A stretch of DNA of 64,000 nt from NCBI RefSeq assembly GCF_964031115.1, contig NZ_OZ035006.1:1-64000 (forward strand), read 5' to 3'. Each line of letters begins with the position of its first letter. The stretch's first letter is position 1. Of the stretch, positions 19,250 through 29,746 are shown piece by piece. The position numbers and the translations under genes were made by a program. Under the pieces are notes generated by a model. That model saw only the letters and a list, made by a program, of their open reading frames with translations. It was not told the DNA's origin and did not search any database. The DNA is from Spiroplasma endosymbiont of Clivina fossor (GTDB taxonomy: Bacteria; Bacillota_I; Bacilli_A; Mycoplasmatales; Nriv7).

Positions 19250-19618
19250 TTTATAAGGTGTTAAAATTTGTTCTTTGAAAATTAAATACAAGTGAGTTAA
19301 TAATGTTGGTATGTATTAAAACACGATAAATTGTGGGTGGTCGCCATAACCAAAAGAAGTTTACCAGTTAATAGATAACACCCTATTAACTATAGCAATT
19401 TGTTTCGCTTTGCAATAAAAAAATGAATGGGTGGATTTCCTAAAAATATACACGCTATTAAATTAGTTCCAAGGGTAGGATGCGGATATTAAAGTGTAGA
19501 AATTTCTATGATAGGGGTATGTTAAGTTTAAAATTATTAAAATCTTTATCTAATTTAATAACAAAATTTACTAACAAAGCTTGTTAAACACTTAAATCTG
19601 CGATATATAAGTGTTTAA
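19250..19618. other. Plectrovirus intergenic region without genes
   Basis: No supported ORF. It contains GGGTG/CACCC-type short complementary pieces and lies between the terminator and the first plectrovirus gene, where these viruses carry their promoter and replication-origin region. I cannot identify either precisely. Confidence 0.35.
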
Positions 19619-19620
19619 AA

Positions 19621-19656
19621 AACTAAGTTAACTAACTTAGTTAATATAACTTAGTT
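19621..19656. promoter_or_regulatory. Operator-like palindrome before the plectrovirus gene
   Basis: AACTAAGTTA, 2-bp spacer, TAACTTAGTT, followed by another TAACTTAGTT half site at 19646. It parallels the inverted repeats before the homologous prophage gene at 17039. Confidence 0.5.
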
Positions 19657-19680
19657 TATCTATAAGAAAGGTAATTTATT

Positions 19681-20007
19681 ATGAAAAACATTGAAAACAT
19701 TTTCTTAAATACTAAGAAATATCTTTTAAAAGAAACACAAAACGCAATGCTTATTAAAGCACCAAAAATTCCGTGATTTAATGAACAAATCGGTATTTGG
19801 TTTCCAAAGCGATTTGTTTATAAAGGAAAATATGAAAATTCTATTTGTATCGGAATAATAAAAGATAATAAAAATCAAGTAATTTCAATTAATCAAAAAG
19901 AAAATGAAACCAAATTAATTAAGGGGCAAGAATTATTAGGCTTCTTCATTGCCGAAAAAGAAAACAATAAAAAAGATATAAATTATAACTATTTTAAAGA
20001 AGTTTAA
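19681..20007 (+). CDS. Plectrovirus early protein (108 residues)
   Basis: ATG 19681 behind AAGAAAGG, ending at TAA 20007. Homologous to the dsDNA prophage protein at 16662-17039 (shared FLN..KY, ET.NA.L, W.PKR.VY, KGQE, KDIN.NY). First of a tightly packed run of small plectrovirus genes. No enzymatic motif is seen; a small DNA-binding or regulatory role is possible given the palindromes upstream, but this is inference. The frame is intact. Confidence 0.65.
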
Positions 20008-20009
20008 AA

Positions 20010-20231
20010 ATGAATATTGCAATTGGAATAATATTTATTATCATTTGCATAATGCTATTGGCATATTTTGCTTATAAAATTTATGCCAAAATAAAAATTA
20101 GAATTAAATATAAAAATGCCATTAAAAATAATACTGGTAATTTTACAAAAGATGAAAAAGTATTTATTGCTCGCTTTGAAGAATGAGTTAAAGCTCCTAA
20201 TTCAAAAGAAAATAATGAGAATAAAAAATAA
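20010..20231 (+). CDS. Plectrovirus small membrane protein (73 residues)
   Basis: ATG 20010 lies 2 nt after the previous stop. An N-terminal transmembrane segment (IAIGIIFIIICIMLLAYFA) is followed by a strongly basic cytoplasmic region (KIYAKIKIRIKYKNAIKN) and a hydrophilic tail ending ENKK. It is one of the small membrane proteins that plectroviruses use for extrusion through the cell membrane without lysis. The stop overlaps the next start (TAATG). Confidence 0.6.
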
Positions 20232-20392
20232 TGTTTTGAGAAATTATTATGGAATTTTTAAAACTGTTTGTTCCGATAGAAAAAATGCCTGCACAAGTTG
20301 CTTTTATTGCCGGATTAATTATTATCATTACTTTTCTTTTCGCGTTAATTTCAATTATGTATTTACCAATAAAAATGATTTTTGGGAGATAA
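20231..20392 (+). CDS. Plectrovirus small membrane protein (53 residues)
   Basis: Start ATG 20231 overlaps the preceding stop; an internal ATG at 20249 (MEFLKLFVPIEKM) is an alternative. One membrane segment (AFIAGLIIIITFLFALISIMY) and a short basic end (PIKMIFGR). It fits a minor coat or assembly protein of a filamentous-type virus. Confidence 0.55.
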
Positions 20393-20395
20393 AAA

Positions 20396-20626
20396 ATGAC
20401 AATAAATTTAAAAGAATTTAATTGAGAACAAATTAAACAAACTTTCTGAGATTTATTTATTCAAATTACAACTATTCCGGCTCATATTAGTGGCGGCAAA
20501 GAAATTGATTTAACCCAAGAAACACTTTGGCTTTTAATAGCAAATATTGCTTTTTGATTCTTGACAGCAATTATGGTGTGATTTATTCTAATGCTACTTT
20601 GAAAAACAATATCGGTATTTAGATAG
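20396..20626 (+). CDS. Plectrovirus membrane protein (76 residues)
   Basis: ATG 20396, read through six in-frame TGA (Trp) codons to TAG 20626. A hydrophilic N-terminus (TINLKEFNWEQIKQTFWDLF) is followed by one C-terminal membrane region (LLIANIAFWFLTAIMVWFIL) and ends WKTISVFR. Trp-rich, in the middle of the small-gene run; probably a minor virion or assembly protein. Confidence 0.55.
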
Positions 20627-20637
20627 AAACAAAACTA

Positions 20638-20772
20638 ATGTCGCGAAGTTACATTGTGATGTATTCACAAAGAAATTCAAAATTAATTAGGAAAAAATAC
20701 AATCGTGTTAACGATAATTGTGGTTTTAACAAATTTAAGAAAAACTTTGAATATAAATGATGAATGTTTTAA
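20638..20772 (+). CDS. Plectrovirus small basic protein (44 residues)
   Basis: ATG 20638 to TAA 20772, with two Trp TGA codons at the end (KWWMF). The sequence is very basic (RNSKLIRKKYNRVND, FKKNFEYK) without a membrane segment. It may bind the single-stranded viral genome. The family was not verified. Confidence 0.45.
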
Positions 20773-20792
20773 AAAAGAAAGAGGGTGATTAT

Positions 20793-21037
20793 ATGATTGG
20801 AACTTTCTTGGCCAATGCACAGCAACAGTAGAAAAAATAACAGCTAGTGACGCGATGACTAAATTATGAAATGCAATTATAACGGCATTTACTAAAATGT
20901 GAGAAATTATTGCTGTTAATATGCCGCAAGTCGGTAACTTCTTTGCTGACTACTGAATATTCATTTTTCCATTTATTTTGGCAATATTCTTTATTTGCTT
21001 TAAAATGTTTGAAAAACTACTTGGAGCAGTACGCTAA
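20793..21037 (+). pseudogene. Plectrovirus major coat protein, frameshifted
   Basis: ATG 20793 behind GAGGG. The first frame (MIGTFLANAQQQ) stops at a TAG near 20829; a one-base shift continues as ATVEKITASDAMTKLWNAII and ends FKMFEKLLGAVR at 21037. A short leader with Ala-rich cleavage-like region, an amphipathic helix, one membrane segment (IFIFPFILAIFFICF) and a basic end match the pVIII-like major coat of SpV1-type viruses. One base appears lost near 20825, so virions cannot be made from this copy. Confidence 0.65.
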
Positions 21038-21061
21038 TAAAAAAATAAAGTGAGGTGCAAG

Positions 21062-21188
21062 ATGAAATTTTGCAAATGAATAATAGAAAAAAAATAACCA
21101 TTTTATTGAATTGAATCGCATCTTATTTTTAATTTTATGACATTGGGGAGCAATTTGATATATTTACAACGGTTATTTTAAAATTAAT
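21062..21188 (+). pseudogene. Plectrovirus Zot-like ATPase, N-terminal fragment
   Basis: ATG 21062 behind GTGAGGTG. After MKFCKWIIEK the frame hits a stop because of an extra A (A8 instead of the A7 at 52857); corrected, it reads NNHFIELNRILFLILWHWGA, matching the plus-strand Zot-like gene at 52853. The gene is cut by an IS1595 remnant at 21198. Confidence 0.75.
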
Positions 21189-21197
21189 AATTTTTTA

Positions 21198-21525
21198 TTT
21201 TAATTTTGTCGAAAACTCTTGATAAAATAAAAAAAATCATCAACTTGATAATTTTAAAAGGCTTTTATGTAAAATTACTATTTTTACTTTAACTTTTTTA
21301 TACATTAAAATATAATACCGCTGTTTGTTGGTTTGGAGTTAAGCCCTTATGTTGGTATTTTCATTTTCAGAGATTTAAATAATTTTGAATATTAGTAAAA
21401 CCTAAACCATGATAATGAATTAAGGCTTCTTTAAGACTAGATTGTAATTTACTGATTTTATTTAAGTTACGATAACTAGCTTCAGGATTAATTGTTGTTT
21501 TAGTTACACATAAAGTAGAATTTGT
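21198..21525 (-). mobile_element. IS1595-like element remnant, tandem to copy 4
   Basis: Transposase-3' end and TIR only (328 bp), fused head to tail to the full copy at 21526. The outer 8-bp duplication ATTTTTTA lies left of this remnant and right of copy 4, so a second IS inserted in the first in the same orientation and recombination then removed the duplicate part. Confidence 0.85.
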
Positions 21526-22677
21526 TTTTAATTTTGTCGAAAACTCTTGATAAAATAAAAAAAATCATCAACTTGATAATTTTAAAAGGCTTTTATGTAA
21601 AATTACTATTTTTACTTTAACTTTTTTATACATTAAAATATAATACCGCTGTTTGTTGGTTTGGAGTTAAGCCCTTATGTTGGTATTTTCATTTTCAGAG
21701 ATTTAAATAATTTTGAATATTAGTAAAACCTAAACCATGATAATGAATTAAGGCTTCTTTAAGACTAGATTGTAATTTACTGATTTTATTTAAGTTACGA
21801 TAACTAGCTTCAGGATTAATTGTTGTTTTAGTTACACATAAAGTAGAATTTGTTTGTTTTGCTACTAAAAAATATAATTTTTGCATATCAGAAGTAATAA
21901 TTGAATTTTCGTTAATTAATCCTTTGTTCATATTTTCAATAACTCATTGTTTTTGTAAACGTTTGGTGTTTGTGGATTTAACATAAATATTGTTATTATT
22001 ATCAATTGCCATTTGAATACAGCATTTAGTATTAGTTGCGAATGGGTCAAGGTGAATTCTTCGTGGATCAGTTTTATATTTGAAATTTCCTTTATGGATT
22101 TCTTTAATAAATGTTTCATCGATTTGGATTTTACCAGATAATTTTTTAAATTTTAATTGGGTATTTTCTAATTGTTTTGATTTCATTAATTTTTGACGAT
22201 TATATCAAGCAGTTTTTAATGTAGTTTTAATAAAACGAAAAATTGTTTTACTAGATTGCCCCAGCAATGAAATTTGAATCAATAAATTTCATTGTTCATA
22301 ATTTAAATGACTTCAATAAATAAAATGATTACGAAAAGCGTCAAAACTTGCACGGCAATTTTTACATAAATATTTTTGTTTCCCTTCTGAATTATGTCCA
22401 TTTTTAACGCAATGGTAAGATTCACATTTAGGGCATTTAATACCTTGCGCTCTAAATTTTTGATCAATTTCATTTAAACGTTTTTGTTTTTTTATTAATT
22501 CTGCTTGTTGTTTGACTTTTTCATAAAATTCTAAAAATTGATCATCTGTTAAAGTATTTACTAGTTCTTGAATTATTTTTTCCATAATTATTATCCACCT
22601 CTATCATATTAAAAATATACCTAAAATTAAAATTAAGTATATTCAATAAATATCAAGAGTTTTCGACAAAATTAAAA
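21526..22677 (-). mobile_element. IS1595-like element, copy 4 (complete)
   Basis: Complete TIRs and transposase; the right flank ATTTTTTA matches the left flank of the adjoining remnant. A 6-bp extra AAATTA near 22628 makes it slightly longer than the other copies. It lies between the plectrovirus fragment and the rpmH promoter. Confidence 0.9.
21626..22585 (-). CDS. IS1595-like transposase
   Basis: Intact 319-residue frame with zinc ribbon and catalytic Asp residues. It differs from other copies at few positions (for example a Glu-to-Gly near MNKGLINEN). Confidence 0.85.
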
Positions 22678-22685
22678 ATTTTTTA

Positions 22686-22830
22686 TTGTGTAAAAATTCA
22701 ATAATATGATAAAATGGTAGTGAATAAAAATGACAATAACAAGAAAGGCAGGGTTAGTTTAGTAATTAAATAATATATAGCTGATTGTTTTACTTCTTCA
22801 AAGCAATACCTAAGAAAACTAAACGCGGTC
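22686..22830 (+). promoter_or_regulatory. Conserved leader module L1 upstream of rpmH
   Basis: TTGTGT (22686), an 18-bp spacer, then extended -10 TGATAAAAT (ending 22715). The transcript starts with a 10-codon ORF MTITRKAGLV (22730-22762) and continues to AAACTAAACGCGGTC. GTTAGTTT near 22753 can pair with AAACTAAAC at the 3' end, enclosing a hairpin ATTGTTTT/AAAGCAAT. The same module occurs at 34101, 44336 and 47335 (minus strand). Confidence 0.75.
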
Positions 22831-22957
22831 TATCTTGTTATTTAGTTTGACTTAATAAGGATATGTCTGTAAAATTAATTGGAACTATAATTACTTTTTT
22901 AAAGTTTTTTTATTTTAGTTTAAAAACAGTAACTTATTTTTAAAGAGGAGAATGACA

Positions 22958-23092
22958 ATGAAAAGAACCTACCAACCATCAAAAGAAAAAACAAAAAAAG
23001 TTCATGGTTTTCGTTCAAGAATGGCAACAGTTGCAGGAAGAAAAGTTTTACAAAACCGACGCAGAAAACAACGCGCTAAGTTAACAGTATAA
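22958..23092 (+). CDS. rpmH: Ribosomal protein bL34
   Basis: 44 residues, ATG 22958 behind AAAGAGGAG. The sequence [20 protein letters not shown] followed by [11 protein letters not shown] and a basic end is the standard L34 pattern. The protein belongs to the large ribosomal subunit. It heads the classic rpmH-rnpA-yidC-jag-mnmE cluster that follows oriC, and it is preceded by leader module L1. Full length and intact. Confidence 0.97.
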   Translation: MKRTYQPSKEKTKKVHGFRSRMATVAGRKVLQNRRRKQRAKLTV

Positions 23093-23109
23093 AAGGATTT
23101 AAATAGACC

Positions 23110-23439
23110 TTGAAAAAGAAATTTCGTTTAAAAAAGAATTATGATTTTCAAAGAATTATTAATGGAAAACAAAAAATTTATAATAATTCATTTGTTATTT
23201 ATTATGCAAATAATTCATTAGATCATTGTCGTTTTGGAATATCAGTTAGTAAAAAAAGTGCGAATGCTGTTAATCGTAATCGGATTCGTCGCCAAGTTCG
23301 TTCAATGTTACAAAAGGTTTGATGCTTAAAAAATAATAATATGGATATTATTATTTTAGTAAGACCACCTTATTTAAAACAGGAACATAGTAAAAATCAA
23401 AATCTTTTAGATATTTTATTAAAAAAGATTATTAAATAA
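23110..23439 (+). CDS. rnpA: Ribonuclease P protein component
   Basis: 109 residues, start TTG 23110 (AAGGATT upstream), through a Trp TGA to TAA 23439. It starts MKKKFRLKKNYDFQRII and contains the signature RNRIRRQVRS (about residues 57-66), which binds RNase P RNA. It works with the RNA subunit to mature tRNA 5' ends. The frame is intact, spaced 17 nt from rpmH and 12 nt from yidC. Confidence 0.95.
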
Positions 23440-23451
23440 TGGAGAAAAATT

Positions 23452-24510
23452 ATGGATTATAAAAAATATTTATTTGCGCCCAATAAGCCACAAACTCCAT
23501 GGTGAAAACAAGTTTGAAAATTTGGTAAAATTTTCATTTATACTTTTTTTATTATCACCTTTTTATGAGGTTGTGGACAGATGTTTGATCCTAATGTGTC
23601 AACAAGTGGAAAAACTACGGGTGCAGGTTCAATATTTGGTACTTATTTTGAATTACTTTTCCCTGGTGATGGCAATAAGACACATTTTATAAATGGTGAA
23701 GAAGAATTACCTTTTAATGGTATTTCTAGTTGAAGTGAAGCTTGAACAGTTACTAAATCACCATTTTTTGGTTTATTTGTTTATCCAATTGCTGCATTAT
23801 TATGAGTATTACTAAAAGGTTTTAGTGGCGGAATTGCTGCTGAACCAACAGCAGCGGCAGCAATTGGAGCAATGTTTGTTACCGCTTTAATAATTAAATT
23901 AATTACTTTAGCCTTTTCTTGAAAATCACAAAAAAATCAGGAGAAAATGCAAGCAATTCAATTAAAACAAGGCGAGATTCAAGCAAAATATAAAGGTTCA
24001 ATTGATCCCCAAGCAAGACAAAAAATGCAATTAGAATTAATGGGATTATATAAAAAAGAAGGGGTTAAACCTTTAGCATCATTTGCAAGTTTATTTTTAT
24101 CAATGCCATTTTTATATGCGATGTTTATGGTTGTTCGTTCCATGAGAATTTTGAAAGAACAAGAGTTTGGGGCAATTTCTTTTACAATAACACCTTGAGA
24201 AGGATTAAAAGCAGGAGACTGAGCATATTTAGCAATTGTTTTTGTTTATTTACCAATTCAAATTATTTCAATGTTATTACCAATGTATTTAAATCGTGGT
24301 AAGAAAAAAGTTTTTACTAAAGAATCGAAAGCAGCGCAAAAGAAACAATTAATTACACAGTTAATTATGACGGGGGTGTTTATGTTACTGGTCTTTACAA
24401 TTGGTTCAGGAGTTGCGATATATTGAATTTTTTCTGGTGCATTGCAAATTGGACAAACAGTTTTATTTCATTATATAAATAAGAATGCTAAGTATAAAAA
24501 GAAAAAATAA
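23452..24510 (+). CDS. yidC: Membrane protein insertase YidC/OxaA
   Basis: 352 residues from ATG 23452 (GGAGAAAAAT upstream) to TAA 24510, through several Trp TGA codons. It has an N-terminal membrane segment (WKFGKIFIYTFFIITFLWGC), a short extracellular loop and the conserved core of about five helices, with the YidC helix containing QAKYKGSIDPQARQKMQLEL and LYKKEGVKPLASF, and LFLSMPFLYAMFMVVRSM. The C-terminus is basic (KNAKYKKKK) as in Gram-positive YidC proteins that bind ribosomes. It inserts membrane proteins with or after SecYEG. Confidence 0.95.
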
Positions 24511-24527
24511 AGTTGGAGTTGAATTAA

Positions 24528-25147
24528 ATGGAACAAAAAATATTTAAGAAACGCGAAGATTTAAAAACTTTTATTGAGCAACAAGATGAACCCCATTTTT
24601 ACATTATTAAAGAAGAAATTAAAACATTTTTAAAAAAACAAGTGATGATTGCCTTAATAATATAATATGAGTGATGTTAAAACTTATTTAGTTGATGTTT
24701 TGCAAGGACTTTTAACAGAGTTAGATTTTAATGATATTGAAATTAAAATTTCACAAATTAACTAACTATGAAACGATTAAAGTTAATATTAATTGTGATA
24801 ATAATGCGTTATTAATTGGTAAAAATGGTTATGTATTAAGTTCTTTACAAAATTTATCTAACTACTACTGTTATTTATCAAGTAAGTTTCATCGTCGTTA
24901 TATTGTTAAAGTTGATGTTAATGACTATTTTCAAAGACAAGAGAGTAATTTAATTAATTTAGCAAAAACCACTGCTAAAAAAGTATTGCTTACTAAGAAT
25001 GATATGGCATTATTACTGATGCCTAATAATCAGCGAAGAATTATTCATAATGAATTAAAAAAATTCGATAAGGTTATTAGTGAATCTCAGGGTTCAGGTA
25101 ATAAAAGACATATTGTTATTAAATATCTTGAAAGTAGTGAAATCTAG
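24528..25147 (+). pseudogene. jag: Jag/KhpB RNA-binding protein, two frameshifts
   Basis: The Jag-N part (MEQKIFKKREDLKTFIEQQD) starts at ATG 24528 and ends at a TAA near 24663. A second frame from ATG 24667 (MSDVKTYLVDVLQGLL) stops at 24764, and a third frame carries the KH and R3H domains: LLIGKNGYVLSSLQNLSNYY (the GKNG KH loop) and NNQRRIIHN in R3H. Two one-base differences separate the three frames. KhpB proteins bind RNA and affect cell division, and are often dispensable. It lies between yidC and mnmE as expected. Confidence 0.8.
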
Positions 25148-25197
25148 TCGTTAATGTCTAGATTTTTATTTTTAAAAAAAGAAAAGAGGTGATATTT

Positions 25198-26568
25198 ATG
25201 ATTAATGATACGGTTATTGCTTTAGCAAGTGCTCCCCTTAAGCAAGCCATTGCTATTATTAGAGTTAGTGGTCCAGAAACATTTTCACTTATTAATAAAG
25301 TATTTAGTAGAAATATTTTAAATTCTTCAAAAGAAAAATATTTTGGAAGGATTATTAATCCTAATACAAAGATAATTATTGATGAAGTAGTTTTAGTTTG
25401 CTACTATAAAAATAGTTCATTTACTGGTGAAGATACTATTGAAATTAATTGTCATGGCAGTATGTTAATTGTTAATAAAATTATTCATTTATTATTAACA
25501 ATTATGAAAAATGATAATATTCGGTTAGCAACTGCGGGCGAATTTACAAAAAGAGCATTTTTAAATGGAAAAATTGATTTATTACAAGCACAAGCAGTTA
25601 ATGATTTAATTAATGCACCTAATGATGAAGCATTAGCATTAGCAATGAACAGTTTAAATGGTAATAATAGCAAATTATTAAAAGAACTGGAAACAAGATT
25701 ATTAGAATTAATAGCTAATATCACTGTTAATATTGATTATCCTGAATATGATGGTGTTGAAAACTTAACCCAAAAATTAGTTTTAACTCGTACCAATGAA
25801 CTTTATAGTGATTTATTAACCATTACTAAACAAAGTAAAATTGCTCAGGTTATTAATGATGGCATTGATACTGTAATTATTGGTAAACCTAATGTAGGAA
25901 AATCTACTTTATTAAATGCTTTATTAAAAGAAAATCGTGCGATTACTTCAACAATTGCTGGAACAACTAGAGATATTGTTACCGGAAAAATAAATATTGA
26001 TAATATTTCTTTAAACCTAATTGATACCGCGGGAATTAGAAATACTAATGATATTATTGAACAATTAGGAATTCAAAAATCAAAACAGTATTTAGAAAAA
26101 GCCCAGTTAATTTTATTAGTGCTTGATGGTAGCAATATTTTAGATAATAATGATATGTTGTTATTAGAACTAGTTAAAGATAAAAATTGCATTATTATTA
26201 TTAATAAAGTTGATTTACAACAAAAACTATCTGTTGTTGTTTCGCTTTTGCCATTAAGTTCAGTCCCCATAAGTGCTTTAAACAATGATTTTAATCCCTT
26301 AATAGATAAAATTAAGGAGATGTTTTTACAAGAAAAAATTAATTATCATAATAATTTAATTTTGACAGCAACACATCACCAAATGTTATTAGATAAAATT
26401 ACAATAACAATTGAAGAAGCGATTCAAGCTTTAAATAATAGTATGCCGTTAGATTTAGTAATCCTTCATTTTCAAGAAGCGTGAGATTCTTTACAAGAAA
26501 TTAATGGTAAAATAATTAAAGATAATCTCTTAGATGAAATGTTTAGTCGCTTTTGTCTAGGCAAATAA
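25198..26568 (+). CDS. mnmE: tRNA modification GTPase MnmE
   Basis: 456 residues, ATG 25198 chosen because AAGAGGTG lies 6 nt upstream; an upstream in-frame start at 25189 would overlap it. The N-terminal tetrahydrofolate-binding domain includes IRVSGPE; the G domain has GKPNVGKST (about residue 228), TIAGTTRD, DTAG (about 277) and NKVD (about 336); the C-terminus ends FCLGK with the invariant Cys. With MnmG it makes the carboxymethylaminomethyl group at U34 of tRNAs. Intact. Confidence 0.97.
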
Positions 26569-26581
26569 GGGAGGTTAATTA

Positions 26582-27349
26582 GTGAATGGTTTATTTGATA
26601 CGCATTGTCATTTAGTCTCAGATTCATATCAAGATGAAGATATAAATAATATTTTAGAAGAAGCGAAATTAATTGGTGTTAATTTAATTTGTAATGTTGG
26701 TTATGATTTAAAAACTAGTAAATTAGCAGTTGACCAAGCATTTTCTTCACCCGATGTATTTGCAGCTGTAGGCATTCATCCTAACGATGTTAGTAATCAT
26801 CAAGAACATGATCTTTATGAATTAGAAGAACTAATTAAAACAGGAAGTGTTTGTGCTATTGGTGAAATTGGATTAGATTACTATCGCAATCAAGATAGTA
26901 GCGATTTACAAAAAGAATGATTTATTAAACAAATTAAATTAGCTAAAAAATATCAATTACCAATTTTAGTTCACATTCGTGATGCTTTTGATGATGCTTA
27001 TGAAATTTTAAAACAATATGATGTTGTTGGCATTATGCATTGCTTTTCAGCAAATACAAAAACTGCTAATAAGTTTATTGAATTAGGATATTATATTTCT
27101 TTTTCAGGAATTCTTACTTTTGAAAATGCTAAAGATTTGCAACAAGTTGCTAAAGATCTTCCTTTAAATAAAATTGTTTTAGAAACTGATGCGCCATATT
27201 TAACACCTGTTCCTTATCGGGGAACAAAAAATTATCCAAAAAATATTATTTTTACTGCTAAAAAATTAGCAAGTTTAAAAAAAATATCCTTAAATGATGT
27301 TATTATCACAACAACAAATAATGCGAAACGAATTTTAGGAATTAAATAA
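26582..27349 (+). CDS. tatD: TatD family metal-dependent deoxyribonuclease
   Basis: 255 residues from GTG 26582 (GGGAGGTT upstream) to TAA 27349, through one Trp TGA. The TIM-barrel metal ligands are visible: DTHCHL near residue 7, GEIGLDYYR near 95, LVHIRDAFDDAY, MHCFSA and ETDAPYL. It is a nuclease or hydrolase of the TatD/YcfH type. It lies 13 nt downstream of mnmE and is followed by a strong terminator, closing the rpmH cluster. Confidence 0.93.
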
Positions 27350-27386
27350 AAAATGCTCTTAAATTTTATAAGAGCATTTTTTATAT
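27350..27386 (+). terminator. Terminator after tatD
   Basis: AAAAAATGCTCTTA, short loop, TAAGAGCATTTTTT: a strong stem with U run, ending the rpmH-tatD transcription unit. Confidence 0.88.
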
Positions 27387-28454
27387 TTGTAGTTTTATTT
27401 TTTTATAAAAATCATAAAAATCTTAGTAAGAATTTTGATTTTGTTCAAAAATATCAGTTTCAAACTTTTTAGTACCATTAATAACTGCTAATAAAGGAAA
27501 TATTCGGGCCTGTCCAAAATTCTGTGTCTCGATAATTCATCCTGAATTATACTTAAACGAAGGAGAACAGAAAATGACAAAAAAATAAAAAATAAAAAAA
27601 GAACCTGATGCAATTGATAAAGTTGTTGATTATTTTTTAGAAAATATTGATAATCCACAAGATTTATTTAAAGGCAATACTATTTTTCAGGAATTTACCA
27701 AAAAATTAACTGAACGAATGTTAAATACGGAAATTAAAGATCATCTTGAAACTGATGAAAATCATAATAAAAGAAATGGCAACACACAAAAAACCATTAT
27801 TACTAAAAATGGTTCAATCGCAATTGATGTACCAAGAGATCGAAATAGTACTTTTGAACCAGTAATTATTCCGAAAAGACAAAGAAGATTTGATAACTTT
27901 GATCAAAAAGTAATTTCTTTATATGCAAGAGGAATGACAATTTCTGATATCAAAGCACAATTGCAAGAATTCTATCACGGAGCAGAAATTTCAGAAAGTT
28001 TAATTAGTCAAATAACTGATGATGTTATTGAAGAAGTTAAAATGTGACAAACTAAACCTTTAGAGAAGATTTATCCGATTGTTTATTTTGATTGTATTGT
28101 TGTTAAAGTAAAGCAAGTATAAACGAATAATAAATAAAGCAGTTTATCTTGCCTTAGGAATTAATTTAGATGGTTTAAAAGATATTTTAGGAATGTGAAT
28201 TAGCGAGAATGAGGGAGCCAAATTTTGACTTAATAAAAATCTTACGGAAATGAAAAATCGTGGCTTACAAGATATTCTTGTTGCTTGTAGCGATAATTTA
28301 ACTGGAATGTCTGATGCAATAGAAGCTGTGTTCCCAAAAACACAGCACCAATTATGCATCGTTCATCAAATTTCGTAATAGTTTAAAATTTGTCCCTTAC
28401 AAAGATCGCAAACTTGTAGCTAATGATTTAAAATCAATTTATACAGCAATTAAT

Positions 28455-29360
28455 AGACTTGGTACATAACTATAACTAGCTTAATTCAAAATTATATATT
28501 CCTGAAATTAAGTTAAATCGTAATCCAAATCTTCTAATCTTATTGCGATAACGATAAACTAGTATTTTAAATCTTTTTAATCTAGCAAAAACATGTTCAA
28601 TGACAATTCTAACTTTACTTAAAAAGCTATTATATTCCTTTTTATCTGGATTTAAAGGATTATTTTTACTCTTTTTAATTGGCAATAATGTATTTTTATG
28701 AACATTTTGCAAACCTTGATATCCTGAATCGGCAATTAATTCTAATTTTGGATTTATAAGTGTATTTGATTTTAAAAATAACTTATAATCATGAGTACTG
28801 CCATAACAAAAATCTACTGAAATAATTTTATTGTTAAATAAATCAATAATTATTTGCGATTTTAATGAATGTTGCCTTTTCTTACCAGAAAATAATAATT
28901 TTAGTTTTTTTTAATTCTTTCAATTGGAATTTCTGTAGCATCAATTGCTAATAAATTATTAGTAGTACCCTTATTTTCTAATAATATCTTTTTGCCAGGT
29001 ATATGAAAGTGACTATTTTTTATTAGAGTATTTTCAACTCAAAAGATATTACGAATACAACTAACATGACTAATATTATATTTTTTTGCAATAATACGAT
29101 ATGTACTATATTCTTTTCAGTATTCTAAAGTCATAAGTAATCTTTGCTCTATTGATAATTTATTTGGTCTACCACCAATTTGTTTTTGTTTAGCTTCACC
29201 TTCTTTTAAAATTTCTACCATTTTCATGAAAGTTTTATATTTTATGCCTATTAAACTATAAAATTCGTTTTCGTCTTTGTATTTATCTAACATTTGTACT
29301 TCACCTAGGAAATAATATTATCAAAATAATAGATAAAATTAAAGGTTATGTACCAAGTCT
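28455..29360 (-). mobile_element. IS5 type B element (906 bp, complete)
   Basis: TIR AGACTTGGTACATAAC at both ends and 3-bp target duplication AAT. Distinct from type A in TIR and protein. Inserted in IS256 copy M1. A 144-bp derivative lies at 54110-54253. Confidence 0.9.
28476..29293 (-). CDS. IS5-family transposase, type B (programmed -1 frameshift)
   Basis: First frame from ATG 29293 (MLDKYKDENEFYSLIGIKYK), ending IERIKKN; the A9 run near 28911 allows a -1 slip into KLKLLFSGKKRQHSL and the DDE frame ending IYNFELS at 28476. Catalytic residues: LAIDATEIP, IADSGYQG, RIVIEHVFA. Together about 270 residues. All parts are present, so it is probably functional. Confidence 0.8.
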
Positions 29361-29746
29361 AATGAAGAAATAGCGTTAATTGCTTTAGATCATTTTTCAG
29401 AAAAATGAAATAAAAAGTATCCACAAATTACTAAATCATGAAAAAATAACTGAAATAATTTAATAATTTTTCTTGAATATTCTCAGGAATTTAGAAGAAT
29501 TATTTACACAACTAATGCGATTGAATCTGTTAATAGTCAATTAAGAAAAGTCATTAAGAATAAAAAGATTTTTCCTAATGACGCATCAGTTTTTAAAATA
29601 TTTTATTTAGCATTTCAAAATATGGTTAAGAAATGAACGATGCCAATTCAAAATTGGGGTAGTGCAATTTCACATTTAATGATAAAATTTGAAGACAGAG
29701 TGAATTTAAGTTAATTACTTAGAGACACAGTTAATTGTACAGTCCC

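Larger units (their letters stand above)
27574..29714 (+). pseudogene. IS256-family transposase (M1), disrupted
   Basis: Mutator-type transposase pieces: IDKVVDYFLENIDNPQDLF, IAIDVPRDRNSTF, LYARGMTISDI, then (after the IS5-B insert) [20 protein letters not shown]. The reading frame is lost at the start (ATG ACA AAA AAA TAA), at further indels near 28110 and 28205-28370, and by the IS insertion. Non-functional. Confidence 0.88.
27506..29746 (+). mobile_element. IS256-like element M1, split by IS5 type B
   Basis: Ends GGGCCTGTCCAAAATTCTG (27506) and the inverse of GGGACTGTACAATTAACTG (29746). IS5-B at 28455-29360 interrupts it. The outer flanks do not form a clean direct repeat, and the right flank is ISLre2 sequence. 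Confidence 0.9.

Noticed and set aside
19250-19618. A second chromosomal origin or plectrovirus replication origin
   Set aside because: Short complementary pieces exist but no nick-site motif or DnaA-box cluster that I can identify.
23474-23692. 72-residue ORF overlapping yidC
   Set aside because: Alternative frame of yidC created by ignoring TGA=Trp.
25485-26285. Minus-strand ORFs inside mnmE
   Set aside because: Antisense shadows of a conserved intact gene.
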